Shown here piece after piece: positions 49,032 to 57,058 of a stretch of DNA of 64,000 nt. The stretch spans positions 653,001 through 717,000 of the forward strand of contig NC_017671.1 in the NCBI RefSeq assembly GCF_000284595.1. Reading direction: 5' to 3'. Each line of letters opens with the position of its first letter. Within the stretch, counting starts at the first letter, position 1. A program made the position numbers and the translations under genes. This DNA is from Stenotrophomonas maltophilia D457 (GTDB taxonomy: Bacteria > Pseudomonadota > Gammaproteobacteria > Xanthomonadales > Xanthomonadaceae). The notes beneath the pieces were generated by a model. It was given only the letters and a program-made list of their open reading frames with translations. It searched no databases and was not told the origin of the DNA.

Positions 49032-49070
49032 GGGGTCGGATCCCTTTCCAACGGAAAGGGCTCTGACCCC
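49032..49070 (+). repeat. GGGGTC-family hairpin
   Basis: GGGGTCGGATCCCTTTCC, four bases, GGAAAGGGCTCTGACCCC. The outer six bases and the inner CCCTTTCC/GGAAAGGG pair; the middle GGAT/CTCT does not. A separate GGGGCCGG-type hairpin at 49094-49127 follows in the same gap before glyA. Confidence 0.75.
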
Positions 49071-49208
49071 ACAACTATCGATCGAAACCATACGGGGCCG
49101 GATTCCTTCGGGGATGCCGGCCCCGTCCGTTTCGGCCCCAGCGGGCCAGTGCGGAGCTACAATCGAGGGCTGAGCCGTACCCCTTTTCCCTGCCTGCTGG
49201 AGTACCCG

Positions 49209-50462
49209 ATGTTCCCGCGTGACGTCCGCATCGAATCCTACGATCCCGAACTGGCCAAGGCCATCGCCGCTGAGACCCAGCGCCAGGAAGACCACGTCGA
49301 GCTGATCGCCAGCGAGAACTACACCAGCCCGGCGGTGATGGAAGCCCAGGGCAGCCAGCTGACCAACAAGTACGCCGAAGGCTACCCGGGCAAGCGCTAC
49401 TACGGTGGCTGCGAATACGTGGACATCGCCGAGCAGCTGGCGATCGACCGCCTGAAGCAGCTGTTCGATGCGGACTATGCCAACGTGCAGCCGCACAGCG
49501 GTTCGCAGGCCAACCAGGCCGTGTACTTCGCCCTGCTGCAGCCGGGTGACACCATCCTCGGCATGAGCCTGGCCCACGGTGGCCACCTCACCCACGGCGC
49601 CAAGGTCAATGCCTCGGGCAAGCTGTTCAACGCCGTGCAGTACGGCGTCAACGACCAGGGCCTGATCGATTACGACGAAGTCGAGCGCCTGGCCCTGGAG
49701 CACAAGCCGAAGATGGTCGTGGCCGGCTTCTCGGCCTACTCGCAGGTGATCGACTGGGCGCGCTTCCGCGCCATCGCCGACAAGGTCGGCGCCTACCTGT
49801 TCGTCGACATGGCCCACGTCGCCGGCCTGGTCGCCGCAGGCGTCTACCCGAGCCCGCTGGAACACGCCCACGTGGTCACCTCGACCACCCACAAGACCCT
49901 GCGCGGCCCGCGCGGCGGCATCATCATCGCCAAGGGCGCCGACGAAGACCTGGTCAAGAAGCTGCAGTCGATCGTGTTCCCGGGCATCCAGGGCGGTCCG
50001 CTGATGCACGTCATCGCCGGCAAGGCCGTGGCCTTCAAGGAAGCGCTGGAGCCGGGCTTCAAGGCCTACCAGCAGCAGGTGGTGAAGAACGCCCAGGCGA
50101 TGGCCAATACGCTGATCGCGCGTGGCTACAAGATCGTCTCCGGCGGCACCCAGAACCACCTGATGCTGGTGGACATGATCGGCAAGGACGTGTCCGGCAA
50201 GGACGCGGAAGCCGCGCTGGGCAAGGCCCACATCACCGTCAACAAGAACTCGGTGCCGAACGACCCGCGTTCGCCGTTCGTGACCTCGGGCCTGCGCCTG
50301 GGTACGCCGGCGGTGACCACCCGTGGCTACGTCGAACAGGACTGCGTGGATCTGGCCAACTGGATCGCCGACGTGCTCGACGCACCGAACGATGACGCGG
50401 TCATCGCCCGCGTGCGCGACGCCGTCAGCGCGCAGTGCCGCAAGTACCCGGTCTACGGCTGA
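49209..50462 (+). CDS. glyA: Serine hydroxymethyltransferase GlyA
   Basis: PLP enzyme that converts serine and tetrahydrofolate to glycine and methylene-tetrahydrofolate, the main one-carbon source. 417 residues, exactly the E. coli length. It starts [20 protein letters not shown] at 49209. PLP-binding Lys229 lies in [13 protein letters not shown], with [12 protein letters not shown], the [11 protein letters not shown] substrate loop, and [13 protein letters not shown] possible -10 TACAAT lies at 49158-49163, about 50 bases upstream. The gene is flanked on both sides by GGGGTC-family hairpins. Confidence 0.97.
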   Translation: MFPRDVRIESYDPELAKAIAAETQRQEDHVELIASENYTSPAVMEAQGSQLTNKYAEGYPGKRYYGGCEYVDIAEQLAIDRLKQLFDADYANVQPHSGSQANQAVYFALLQPGDTILGMSLAHGGHLTHGAKVNASGKLFNAVQYGVNDQGLIDYDEVERLALEHKPKMVVAGFSAYSQVIDWARFRAIADKVGAYLFVDMAHVAGLVAAGVYPSPLEHAHVVTSTTHKTLRGPRGGIIIAKGADEDLVKKLQSIVFPGIQGGPLMHVIAGKAVAFKEALEPGFKAYQQQVVKNAQAMANTLIARGYKIVSGGTQNHLMLVDMIGKDVSGKDAEAALGKAHITVNKNSVPNDPRSPFVTSGLRLGTPAVTTRGYVEQDCVDLANWIADVLDAPNDDAVIARVRDAVSAQCRKYPVYG

Positions 50463-50471
50463 TCGGAGAGT

Positions 50472-50568
50472 GGGGTCAGAGCCCTTTCCTGGCGGAAAGG
50501 GATCGGACCCCGCCTTCCGGATCGACGCAGGGGTCGGATCCCTTCCCGCAGGGAAGGGCTCTGACCCC
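50472..50568. repeat. Two GGGGTC-family hairpins in opposite orientation
   Basis: Hairpin 50472-50511 reads GGGGTCAGAGCCCTTTCC...GATCGGACCCC; hairpin 50530-50568 reads GGGGTCGGATCCCTTCCC...GCTCTGACCCC. They are inverted copies of one asymmetric sequence, separated by 18 bases, and fill the gap between glyA and the next gene. Confidence 0.75.
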
Positions 50569-50587
50569 GGCATCGGAGTAACCGCGC

Positions 50588-51007
50588 ATGGATGAGCGCC
50601 ACCTCAAGTACCTGTACACCGCGCTGGCGGTGCTGTTTGGCCTGCCCAGCCTGGTGATGGGCGGCGCGGCGGCGACGATGCTGCTGCTGATGGGGCTGGG
50701 CCAGTTCGGTCATGGCACGCTGGCCTCGGTGACGGTGATGCCGCTGTGGGGCCTGGCCGGCATTGCCGGTTGCCTGGCCTGGTTGTGGCTCAGCGCGGGT
50801 TTTCTGCTGCAGGGGCGTGCCGGGCTGCACGTGCACCGCCTCTGGTGGTGGATGCTGCTGGCGGGCGGTCTCGCCGCCTTGCCCCCGCTGGGGCTGGCGC
50901 TGTGGTGGGGCATCGCCGTGCATGCCGAAGGCATCGGCTTGTTGCTGCTGGGCCCGTCGATGCTGGTGCCGGCTGCGATGCTGGTGTGGATCAAACGCCG
51001 CGCATGA
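50588..51007 (+). CDS. Small membrane protein, paralogue 1
   Basis: 139 residues of unknown function, ATG 50588. Four probable membrane helices: about 8-35, 45-68, 82-105 and 108-133. It starts MDERHLKYLYTALAVLFGLP and ends with the basic WIKRRA, suggesting an even number of helices with both ends in the cytoplasm. It has the same size and layout as its neighbour at 51035, so the two are a tandem duplication. I recognise no catalytic or transport motif. Confidence 0.7.
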   Translation: MDERHLKYLYTALAVLFGLPSLVMGGAAATMLLLMGLGQFGHGTLASVTVMPLWGLAGIAGCLAWLWLSAGFLLQGRAGLHVHRLWWWMLLAGGLAALPPLGLALWWGIAVHAEGIGLLLLGPSMLVPAAMLVWIKRRA

Positions 51008-51034
51008 CGTGGCCCATGGAAGGAAATCGAACGC

Positions 51035-51484
51035 ATGGATGAGCGTCTGCACAAACGCTGGATGGCGATCGCCGGCCTGCTGGTGGGCCTCCCCGCCGTG
51101 GCGGCAGGCGGCACGGGTGCCGTGCTGGGGCTGATGGTCGTATGGGACGGCAAGTACCTGACGGGCGACGAGCACACGTGGTTGCTGCTGTGGTCGTCGG
51201 CTGGAATCATCGGCCTGCTGTCGTGGTTGTGGCTGAGCGGCCTGTTCCTGTGGCGCGGTGTTGCCGGCCTGCGCCAATCACCGGTTGTCGCCTGGGTCGG
51301 CCTTGCGCTGGGGGTGCTGGCCGCGTTGGCCGTGGTCGCCGCCGCGTTGTACTTCACCTTCAAGCATGGGGAAATCTCGACCCTGGCCTTCCTTGGGTTC
51401 GGCCCGCCGCTGCTGGTGATGGCCGGGCACCTGGCGTGGCTGCGCTGGGCACGCGCGGCCCCGGTGCCGTCGGCACCTGGTTGA
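51035..51484 (+). CDS. Small membrane protein, paralogue 2
   Basis: 149 residues of unknown function, ATG 51035 after GGAAGGAAATCGAACGC. Four probable helices at about 10-33, 47-70, 83-108 and 114-136. It shares the MDER start, the GLPxxxxGG first-helix pattern and the SxLWLSxxFLxxGxxGL second-helix pattern with the gene 28 bases upstream. No domain is recognised. The two are probably co-transcribed. Confidence 0.7.
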   Translation: MDERLHKRWMAIAGLLVGLPAVAAGGTGAVLGLMVVWDGKYLTGDEHTWLLLWSSAGIIGLLSWLWLSGLFLWRGVAGLRQSPVVAWVGLALGVLAALAVVAAALYFTFKHGEISTLAFLGFGPPLLVMAGHLAWLRWARAAPVPSAPG

Positions 51485-51636
51485 ACGTCTGGTCCTGCTG
51501 ACCTCACTGGGCGCTCTGGTTGGCCGAAATGCAGGTACTTCCGCGCAGACAGCATTTGCCGCTGCGCCCTTTCTCAGGTACCTTTGCGACGCTGCCATGA
51601 CCGTGGCAATAGGTACTTTCCTGAGCCAGGCGTTCC

Positions 51637-52158
51637 ATGCACTGCCCCTTCTGCCAACATGCCGATACCCGGGTCATCGACTCGCGCGTCTCTGAAGACG
51701 GCGCGACGATCCGTCGTCGGCGTGAATGTGAAGCCTGCGGCGAGCGCTTCAGCACCCTGGAAACGGTCGAACTGAAGCTGCCGGCCATCGTCAAGAGCGA
51801 TGGCACGCGCGAGGCGTTCGACCAGCGCAAGGTCCGCGCTGGCTTCGACCGCGCGCTGCAGAAGCGTGCGGTGGCCGAAGACAAGATCGAAGCAGCGGTG
51901 CGTGCGGTGGTTCACCAGCTGCGCATCAGCGGCGAGCGCGAAGTGCCCTCGATCAAGGTCGGCGAGTTCGTGATGAACGAACTGCGCAAGCTCGATCATG
52001 TCGGCTACGTGCGCTTCGCTTCGGTCTACCGCAGCTTCGAGGACGTGGCCGATTTCCGCGAGGAGATCGAGAAGCTCGAGCGCGACCTGCCGTCCAGTAC
52101 CGAACAGCTGCAGCTGCTGGGCGATGTGATCGCCCTGACCAAGAAGAAGAAGGGCTGA
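51637..52158 (+). CDS. nrdR: Transcriptional repressor NrdR
   Basis: Nucleotide-sensing repressor of ribonucleotide reductase genes, 173 residues. A zinc ribbon at the N-terminus has Cys3, Cys6, Cys31 and Cys34 (MHCPFCQ...ECEACGERF), followed by an ATP-cone (about 49-139). The highly basic end (TKKKKG) is longer than in E. coli NrdR (149 residues). It precedes ribD, as commonly seen in proteobacteria where nrdR, ribD and nusB cluster, but two palindromes separate the genes here. Confidence 0.96.
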   Translation: MHCPFCQHADTRVIDSRVSEDGATIRRRRECEACGERFSTLETVELKLPAIVKSDGTREAFDQRKVRAGFDRALQKRAVAEDKIEAAVRAVVHQLRISGEREVPSIKVGEFVMNELRKLDHVGYVRFASVYRSFEDVADFREEIEKLERDLPSSTEQLQLLGDVIALTKKKKG

Positions 52159-52174
52159 CTGCCTCTGCCTTGGG

Positions 52175-52238
52175 GGTGCCAACCTTGGTGGGCACCGGTG
52201 GCCGCATTCACTGGTGGGTGCCAACCGTTGGTTGGCAC
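52175..52238 (+). repeat. Two SMAG-type palindromes
   Basis: GGTGCCAACCTTGGTGGGCACC at 52175-52196 and GTGGGTGCCAACC-GTT-GGTTGGCAC at 52214-52238, both close to half of the 105-bp unit at 60403-60806. They lie between nrdR and ribD. Confidence 0.65.
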
Positions 52239-52278
52239 TGACGGCATGGATCAACACCGGCGGCGTTACCATGGCTGC

Positions 52279-53364
52279 ATGACCACTTCGTTCTCCGTCC
52301 TCGACCACCTGCACATGGCCAACGCGCTGCGCCTGGCCGAGCGCGCTGCCTATACCACCCGCCCCAACCCGATGGTCGGCTGCGTGATCGCCCATGGCGA
52401 ACGCGTGGTCGGGCAGGGCTGGCACCAGCGCGCCGGTGGCCCGCATGCGGAAGTGTTCGCCCTGCGCGAGGCCGGCACCGAAGCACGCGGTGCCACCGCC
52501 TACGTCACCCTGGAACCCTGCGCCCACTACGGGCGCACGCCACCGTGTGCGCTGGCCTTGATCGAAGCTGGCGTGTCGCGCGTGGTCGCGGCGATGCGTG
52601 ATCCATTCCCGAAGGTCGATGGCGGTGGGTTCGATCTGCTGCGCAATGCCGGCATCGACGTCGCCGAAGGGCTGATGGCGGTGCAGGCGCGCGAGCTCAA
52701 CAAGGGCTTCCTGTCGCGCGTGGAGCGCAATCGGCCGTGGTTGCGGGTGAAGCTGGCCGCCAGCCTGGATGGCCGTACCGCGATGGCCGATGGCAGTTCC
52801 AAGTGGATCACCGGGCCGGCCGCGCGCGAGGACGTGCAGCACTGGCGCGCGCGCGCCGGTGCGATCCTGACCGGCGCCGACACGGTGCTGGCCGACGACC
52901 CGATGCTGACCGTGCGCCTGGCCGATACCGAAGTGATGGCACCACTGCGTGTGGTGCTGGATTCGCGCCTGCGCTCGCTCGAATGCAGCCGCGTGCGCGA
53001 GGGCGGGGCACCGACGCTGTACCTGCACGCTGCGGCGGTGAGCGCACCGGACGCGGCCGACGCCGAATTCGCCAGCGTGCCCAGCGCAGAGGGGCGGTTG
53101 GACCTGGGCGCGGTGCTGGCGCTGCTGGCCGAGCGCGGCATCAACGAAGTGCACACCGAAGCCGGCGCGACGCTGTCCGGTGCGCTGCTGCGCGCTGGCT
53201 GGGTCGATGAGCTTCTGCTCTATCAGGCGCCCACGCTGCTGGGCGACAACGGCCGCCCGCTGCTGGCTGGCCTCGGCATCGATGCCATGGACCAGCAGCG
53301 TCGCCTGCGCGTGGTTGACCAGCGCCAGGTCGGCGAGGACAACAGGCTGCTGCTGCGCCCATGA
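52279..53364 (+). CDS. ribD: Riboflavin biosynthesis deaminase/reductase RibD
   Basis: Bifunctional enzyme for the second and third steps of riboflavin synthesis. 361 residues from ATG 52279 (MTTSFSVLDHLHMANALRLA). The deaminase domain (1 to about 145) has zinc site GGPHAEVFAL and PCAHYGRTPPC. The reductase domain (about 150-361) has LKLAASLDGR-like VKLAASLDGRTA, SKWITGPAAR and EAGATLSGALL. The earlier in-frame start at 52198 lies in palindromic DNA and is not used. The rest of the pathway is 3 kb downstream under an FMN riboswitch; no riboswitch is seen before ribD. Confidence 0.95.
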   Translation: MTTSFSVLDHLHMANALRLAERAAYTTRPNPMVGCVIAHGERVVGQGWHQRAGGPHAEVFALREAGTEARGATAYVTLEPCAHYGRTPPCALALIEAGVSRVVAAMRDPFPKVDGGGFDLLRNAGIDVAEGLMAVQARELNKGFLSRVERNRPWLRVKLAASLDGRTAMADGSSKWITGPAAREDVQHWRARAGAILTGADTVLADDPMLTVRLADTEVMAPLRVVLDSRLRSLECSRVREGGAPTLYLHAAAVSAPDAADAEFASVPSAEGRLDLGAVLALLAERGINEVHTEAGATLSGALLRAGWVDELLLYQAPTLLGDNGRPLLAGLGIDAMDQQRRLRVVDQRQVGEDNRLLLRP

Positions 53365-53400
53365 AGGAATGACGCAGGGCAGGGGGCTACGCCCATGGCG

Positions 53401-53790
53401 TCAGGCCGCTTCGTCGTCTTCTTCGCCAACGGGGCATTGGCCTTTCCATTGCTGCTTCCACAGCACATGCAGGTCGCGGCAGTACGCGCCGAGCGCCTCG
53501 CCCGGCAGTTGCCTCGCCTTGAACCGCAACTGGCGACGCGTAAAACCGTCGTCGTACTCATCCGGCAGTACCAGCACGGCACACTGGTCGTGGTACATCA
53601 GGAAGTCGCGGCAGTGATCATCCTCACTCATCCACGCATCCAGGTGCCTGTCGCTCAGCTGCGTTGACTCGAAGGCGACCGAGGGTTGGACGACGATGAT
53701 CTTCGTGGCTTTGAACCTGGACGCCTCGGCCTGCCAGCACACCATCAGCGCCAGCAACATGAGCGCGGTCGACGTCATACGGTGTTTCAT
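53401..53790 (-). CDS. Small secreted protein of unknown function
   Basis: 129 residues from the ATG complementary to 53788-53790. The signal peptide MKHRMTSTALMLLALMVCWQAEA is followed by SRFKATKIIVVQP. The mature part has four cysteines (HCRDF, DQCAV, YCRDL, GQCPV), suggesting two disulfides, and a very acidic end (VGEEDDEAA). I recognise no family. It is convergent with ribD. Confidence 0.6.
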   Translation of the reverse strand: MKHRMTSTALMLLALMVCWQAEASRFKATKIIVVQPSVAFESTQLSDRHLDAWMSEDDHCRDFLMYHDQCAVLVLPDEYDDGFTRRQLRFKARQLPGEALGAYCRDLHVLWKQQWKGQCPVGEEDDEAA

Positions 53791-53924
53791 GCGGTTGCCC
53801 TGGTGGAAGAGGGCAACAGCATTGACCATGCAGGCCGCGCAGGGCCATGCAAGGGTTCTGAAAATGCAGTTGCCCTTGCCGTCGGCAACGCTGGGCAGCG
53901 CGTAGGCTCGGCGTTACATCGCAC

Positions 53925-54809
53925 TTACGCGCATTCGTCGGTCCACATCATCTCGGCGATCGGGCGCAGTGCCTTGCATTCCTGCGTCATGTCTTCGGCT
54001 GACTTCACCTTGGCCTTGGCCTTCAGTTCCTCGGTCATGGCATCCACGCCACTGATCTGGTCCGGCGCGATCTTCGCCACGCAGGCGCGGTGCTGCTGCA
54101 ACAGCAGGTCACAGCCGGGTACGCCGGTCACCTTCGGTGCGCTGGCCGCCTGCGCGTCCTGCATCCAGTCCTCGAACGGTGCCAGCGCGCCGGTCACGGT
54201 ACCCACCAGATCGTCGAAGTTGCCGCTGTACCAGTAGCCGTTGTCCTTGGCCGGGTACAGGGTGAAGGTGCCGCTGACTGGCACGCGCGCACCGCTCTGC
54301 AGCGCCTGGGTGTAGGCGTCGGTGAACTGCCTGCGCGCGGCCGGGCTGGCGTCGGCTGCAAGGCTGGCGGCGAACAGCGGGCGCACCTTGCCGAGGTCGG
54401 GCACCTGGCAGCTGAAAGTGATGCGCGCCAGCTTCTGGTCTTCCACGTACTCGTTGTCTTCAATCACGCTCTTGCTGGCGCGGCACTTCGAATCACGCAG
54501 GGCCTTGGCATACAGCGCTTCGCTGGCGGCCGCGTCGGCCTTTGCGCCGGTGCTGGCAAGCACGACCTGCCACGGATCGGCCAGCGCCTTGGCCAGCGCA
54601 CCCGGGTTCGGGGTCACCGCGTCCTGGCCTTCGAACGCCGGCTTCAGTGCATCGTTGAGCGCGCGGGTCGCCACGGCGTCATCTTCCAGCAGCACGCGTG
54701 CGTACAGGTCGAAAGCCTGTTCGGGCGTCAGTGTGGCCGGGGCGGCGCCGGCCAGCAGCGGGGCCGCCAGCAGGGCGCTGGCCAGCAGGGTACGCAAGGG
54801 AGTCTTCAT
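53925..54809 (-). CDS. Secreted protein of unknown function
   Basis: 294 residues, ATG complementary to 54807-54809. The signal peptide MKTPLRTLLASALLAAPLLAGA is cleaved near GAAP. The mature protein is mixed helix/strand, with cysteines at KCRASK, TFSCQVPD, PGCDLLLQQHRACV, ECKAL and DECA, enough for several disulfides in the periplasm. A middle stretch, GTFTLYPAKDNGYWYSGNFDDLVG, looks like a small beta domain. No known domain is recognised. It lies downstream of the Ax21-like gene on the same strand but is separated by a strong terminator. Confidence 0.65.
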   Translation of the reverse strand: MKTPLRTLLASALLAAPLLAGAAPATLTPEQAFDLYARVLLEDDAVATRALNDALKPAFEGQDAVTPNPGALAKALADPWQVVLASTGAKADAAASEALYAKALRDSKCRASKSVIEDNEYVEDQKLARITFSCQVPDLGKVRPLFAASLAADASPAARRQFTDAYTQALQSGARVPVSGTFTLYPAKDNGYWYSGNFDDLVGTVTGALAPFEDWMQDAQAASAPKVTGVPGCDLLLQQHRACVAKIAPDQISGVDAMTEELKAKAKVKSAEDMTQECKALRPIAEMMWTDECA

Positions 54810-54902
54810 GACGGTGTTTCCTGTTCCAGAGGCGCGCAAGCGTAGCGCATCTTTGCGCAGGCCCGTTGGTGCCTGTGGCCGCCTGCCGGCGCGCGCGGGC
54901 CC

Positions 54903-54930
54903 AAAAAAAACGGGCCCCTTGCGGGGCCCG
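54903..54930 (-). terminator. Rho-independent terminator of the Ax21-like gene
   Basis: On the minus strand: CGGGCCCC-GCAA-GGGGCCCG followed by eight T residues, 31 bases after the stop codon at 54962. A textbook terminator. Confidence 0.92.
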
Positions 54931-54961
54931 TTCGATCGCACGACGAGGAGCGATCGGTAAA

Positions 54962-55582
54962 TCAGAAGCTGGCGCGGACGCCGACCGAGTACTGGGTGAC
55001 GTCGCGGTAGCCGGCGATCTCGCCCACTACACCCCAGGTCTTGGTGAAGTTGACCTGGCCGCCGACGGTGCCGACCCAGGTGCCCTTGTAGTTGTTGCCG
55101 CCATCCATGTAACCGGCCTTGGCCCAGGCTTCGGTCATGCGCGACGGCTTGCCGCGGATACCCATGGTGACGCGGCCCAGGTTGGTGTGGTCCTTGCCGT
55201 GGTAACGCACGCCGTCGTAGCGCAGGGTCGATTCGGCGTTCTGGCGCACCCAGGCGGCATCGGCGGTGAAGTCCAGGCGGTCGGTCCACGGCATGTGGTA
55301 GCCGATACCCAGCTCCGGCTGGTTCAGTTCCAGCTTCAGCGAGTCTTCGCCGTAGTGGCGGGTCTTGCTGGTGCGCGACCAGCCACCGAACACGTAGACC
55401 TGCTCGGCCAGCGCGACCGAGCCGCGCAGGTAGCCACCGTCGACCTTCGGGTCGTCCAGCACGTTGTCGTCAACCTGGACCTGGGTCCAGCCGCCTTCCA
55501 CGTAGGTGTAGCTCAGGGCGTCGGCCGAAGCCGAGAACGGAGCAGCGGCCAGCAGGGCGGCCACGATCAGGATCTTGCGCAT
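54962..55582 (-). CDS. Ax21-family outer-membrane protein
   Basis: 206 residues. Signal peptide MRKILIVAALLAAAPFSASA, then DALSYTYVEGGWTQVQVDDN, the family hallmark. The rest alternates aromatic and polar residues (YLRGSVALAEQVYVFGGWSR, YHMPWTDRLDFTADAAWVR) and ends YSVGVRASF with terminal Phe, so it is a small outer-membrane barrel of about eight strands. Ax21 was once proposed as a quorum signal of Xanthomonas and Stenotrophomonas; that claim was withdrawn and its function is open. It probably has its own promoter in the AT-rich stretch 55655-55690. Confidence 0.85.
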   Translation of the reverse strand: MRKILIVAALLAAAPFSASADALSYTYVEGGWTQVQVDDNVLDDPKVDGGYLRGSVALAEQVYVFGGWSRTSKTRHYGEDSLKLELNQPELGIGYHMPWTDRLDFTADAAWVRQNAESTLRYDGVRYHGKDHTNLGRVTMGIRGKPSRMTEAWAKAGYMDGGNNYKGTWVGTVGGQVNFTKTWGVVGEIAGYRDVTQYSVGVRASF

Positions 55583-55722
55583 GGGAATTCCTGTGAATTT
55601 CAGTCCATTGGCGGGCCTGCCCTCGCGGCTGCCCGTGGCGACCTCATGTCGTCCGCTGCGGATTTTAATGAAAGTTTTACAAAATGCGAGAGACGGCCGT
55701 CACAAGCTGGTCTGGCTTGGCC

Positions 55723-56148
55723 GGGGTCAGAGCCCTTTTCTGCGGAAAGGGATCCGACCCCGGCCATCAGAGTGCGAGCCGGCCTGCATCGGGGTCGGAT
55801 CCGTTTTCCGTCGGAAAACGGCTCTGACCCCTCGCGATTTCGAGGGACCCGGGGTCAGAGCCCTTTCCTGCGGAAAGGGATCCGACCCCGGTCATCAGAA
55901 TGCGAGCGGGCCTGCATCGGGGTCGGATCCGTTTTCCGTCGGAAAACGGCTCTGACCCCTCCGCGATTTCGAGGGACCCGGGGTCAGAGCCCTTTCCGGG
56001 GCGGAAAGGGATCCGACCCCGGTCATCAGAGTGCGAGCGGGCCTGGATCGGGGTCAGATCCGTTTTCCGTCGGAAAACGGCTCTGACCCGTAGCGATTTC
56101 GAGAGGGCCGGGATCAGAGCCCCGTCCAGCGGAAAGGGATCCGACCCC
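55723..56148. repeat. Tandem array of seven GGGGTC-family hairpins (about 128-bp unit)
   Basis: Seven 38-41 bp hairpins: 55723-55761, 55791-55831, 55851-55889, 55919-55959, 55980-56020, 56050-56089 and 56110-56148. They alternate between type 1 (CAGAGCCCTTTCC...GGAAAGGGATCCG) and inverted type 2 (CGGATCCGTTTTCC...GGAAAACGGCTCTG). One type 1, a linker with GCGAGCGGGCCTGCATC, one type 2 and a linker with GCGATTTCGAGGGACC form a unit repeated at 128-130 base steps, three times plus a partial fourth. No T tracts follow the stems. The array fills the gap between the Ax21-like gene and the FMN riboswitch. Confidence 0.9.
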
Positions 56149-56209
56149 GGGCATCCCACCCCGTTCAGTACGGGCTGGTACACTAGCCGCGCCGGTTCGC
56201 CGGTACACA

Positions 56210-56350
56210 AACGTCTTCAGGGCGGGGTGCAATTCCCCACCGGCGGTAGGTGCGCAAGCACGAGCCCGCGAGCGCCCCGGCCCACGGCCGGGGGTCAGCA
56301 GATCCGGTCCAATGCCGGAGCCGACGGTCATAGTCCGGATGAAAGAAGAC
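56210..56350 (+). promoter_or_regulatory. FMN riboswitch (RFN element)
   Basis: The conserved blocks appear in order: TCTTCAGGGCGGGGTG, CAATTCCCCACCGGCGGTAG, AGCCCGCGAGCG, GGTCAGCAGATCCGGT, CCGGAGCCGACGGTCATAGT and CCGGATGAAAGAAGA. It binds FMN and shuts down expression of the following riboflavin genes when FMN is plentiful. It lies 82 bases before the ribE start, so control of translation or early termination would act on ribE-ribB. Confidence 0.97.
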
Positions 56351-56431
56351 GGTGCCACAGGGCCTTCGCGGCCCTGCGCCCGCCTGTTTGCCTTGCGGCG
56401 TTTTTCGCTCACTTTTCGCGGAGAACGTTAC

Positions 56432-57058
56432 TTGTTTACTGGAATCATCGAAGGCGTCGGCCGTCTGGCCGCACGCGAATCCATCGGCGGCGATGTCCGC
56501 TTCACCTTCCACGTCGGGAATCTGCCGTTCGACCACGTGCAGATGGGCGAGAGCATCGCCATCAACGGCGTCTGCCTCACCGTCATCGCGTTCGACGCCA
56601 GCAGCTTCCAGGCCGATGCCTCCACCGAGACCCTGGGCCTGACCACGCTGGGCCAGTTGGGCGAAGGGGCGGTCATCAACCTGGAGCGCGCCATGCGCCC
56701 GACCGACCGCCTGGGCGGCCATCTGGTCAGCGGCCACGTCGACGGCCTCGGCCAGGTGCTGTCCATCCATGACGACGCGCGGGCCCAGCGCTGGCGTTTC
56801 GCCGCGCCGGCCTCGCTGCGCCGCTATATCGCCAAGAAGGGCTCGATCTGCGTTGACGGCGTCAGCCTCACCGTCAACGAAGTGGACGACGACGGTTTTG
56901 AAGTCGCCCTGATCCCGCACACCGTGGCGAACACCGCCTTCTCCGCCACCGGCGTGGGCAGCGCGGTCAATCTGGAAATCGATCTGGTGGCCCGTTACGT
57001 CGAGCGATTGATGGGTGTGCCGAGCAACGGTCAGCACCCACAGGGAGACGCAGCATGA
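56432..57058 (+). CDS. ribE: Riboflavin synthase alpha chain
   Basis: Dismutates two molecules of 6,7-dimethyl-8-ribityllumazine to riboflavin. 208 residues with two lumazine-binding repeats: LFTGIIEGVGRLA... and GGHLVSGHVDGLGQVLSI..., with INGVCLTV and VDGVSLTVNEV. Every family member begins MFTGIIE, and only TTG at 56432 gives this, with CGCGGAGAA as ribosome-binding site. The upstream in-frame ATG at 56312 is inside the riboswitch and is rejected. The stop overlaps the ribB start (ATGA). Confidence 0.94.
   Translation: MFTGIIEGVGRLAARESIGGDVRFTFHVGNLPFDHVQMGESIAINGVCLTVIAFDASSFQADASTETLGLTTLGQLGEGAVINLERAMRPTDRLGGHLVSGHVDGLGQVLSIHDDARAQRWRFAAPASLRRYIAKKGSICVDGVSLTVNEVDDDGFEVALIPHTVANTAFSATGVGSAVNLEIDLVARYVERLMGVPSNGQHPQGDAA

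Noticed and set aside
49032-49070. Rho-independent terminator of the rcnB-like gene
   Set aside because: The stem has a conserved internal mismatch and no following T tract, and the same sequence occurs at many sites in both orientations, so it is a repeat element first.
55723-56148. CRISPR array
   Set aside because: The repeated units are themselves hairpins in alternating orientation and the intervals are also conserved, so there are no unique spacers. No cas genes are near.
56312-56431. Upstream ATG start for riboflavin synthase
   Set aside because: It lies inside the FMN riboswitch, and the extra residues have no similarity to the family, which always begins MFTGIIE.
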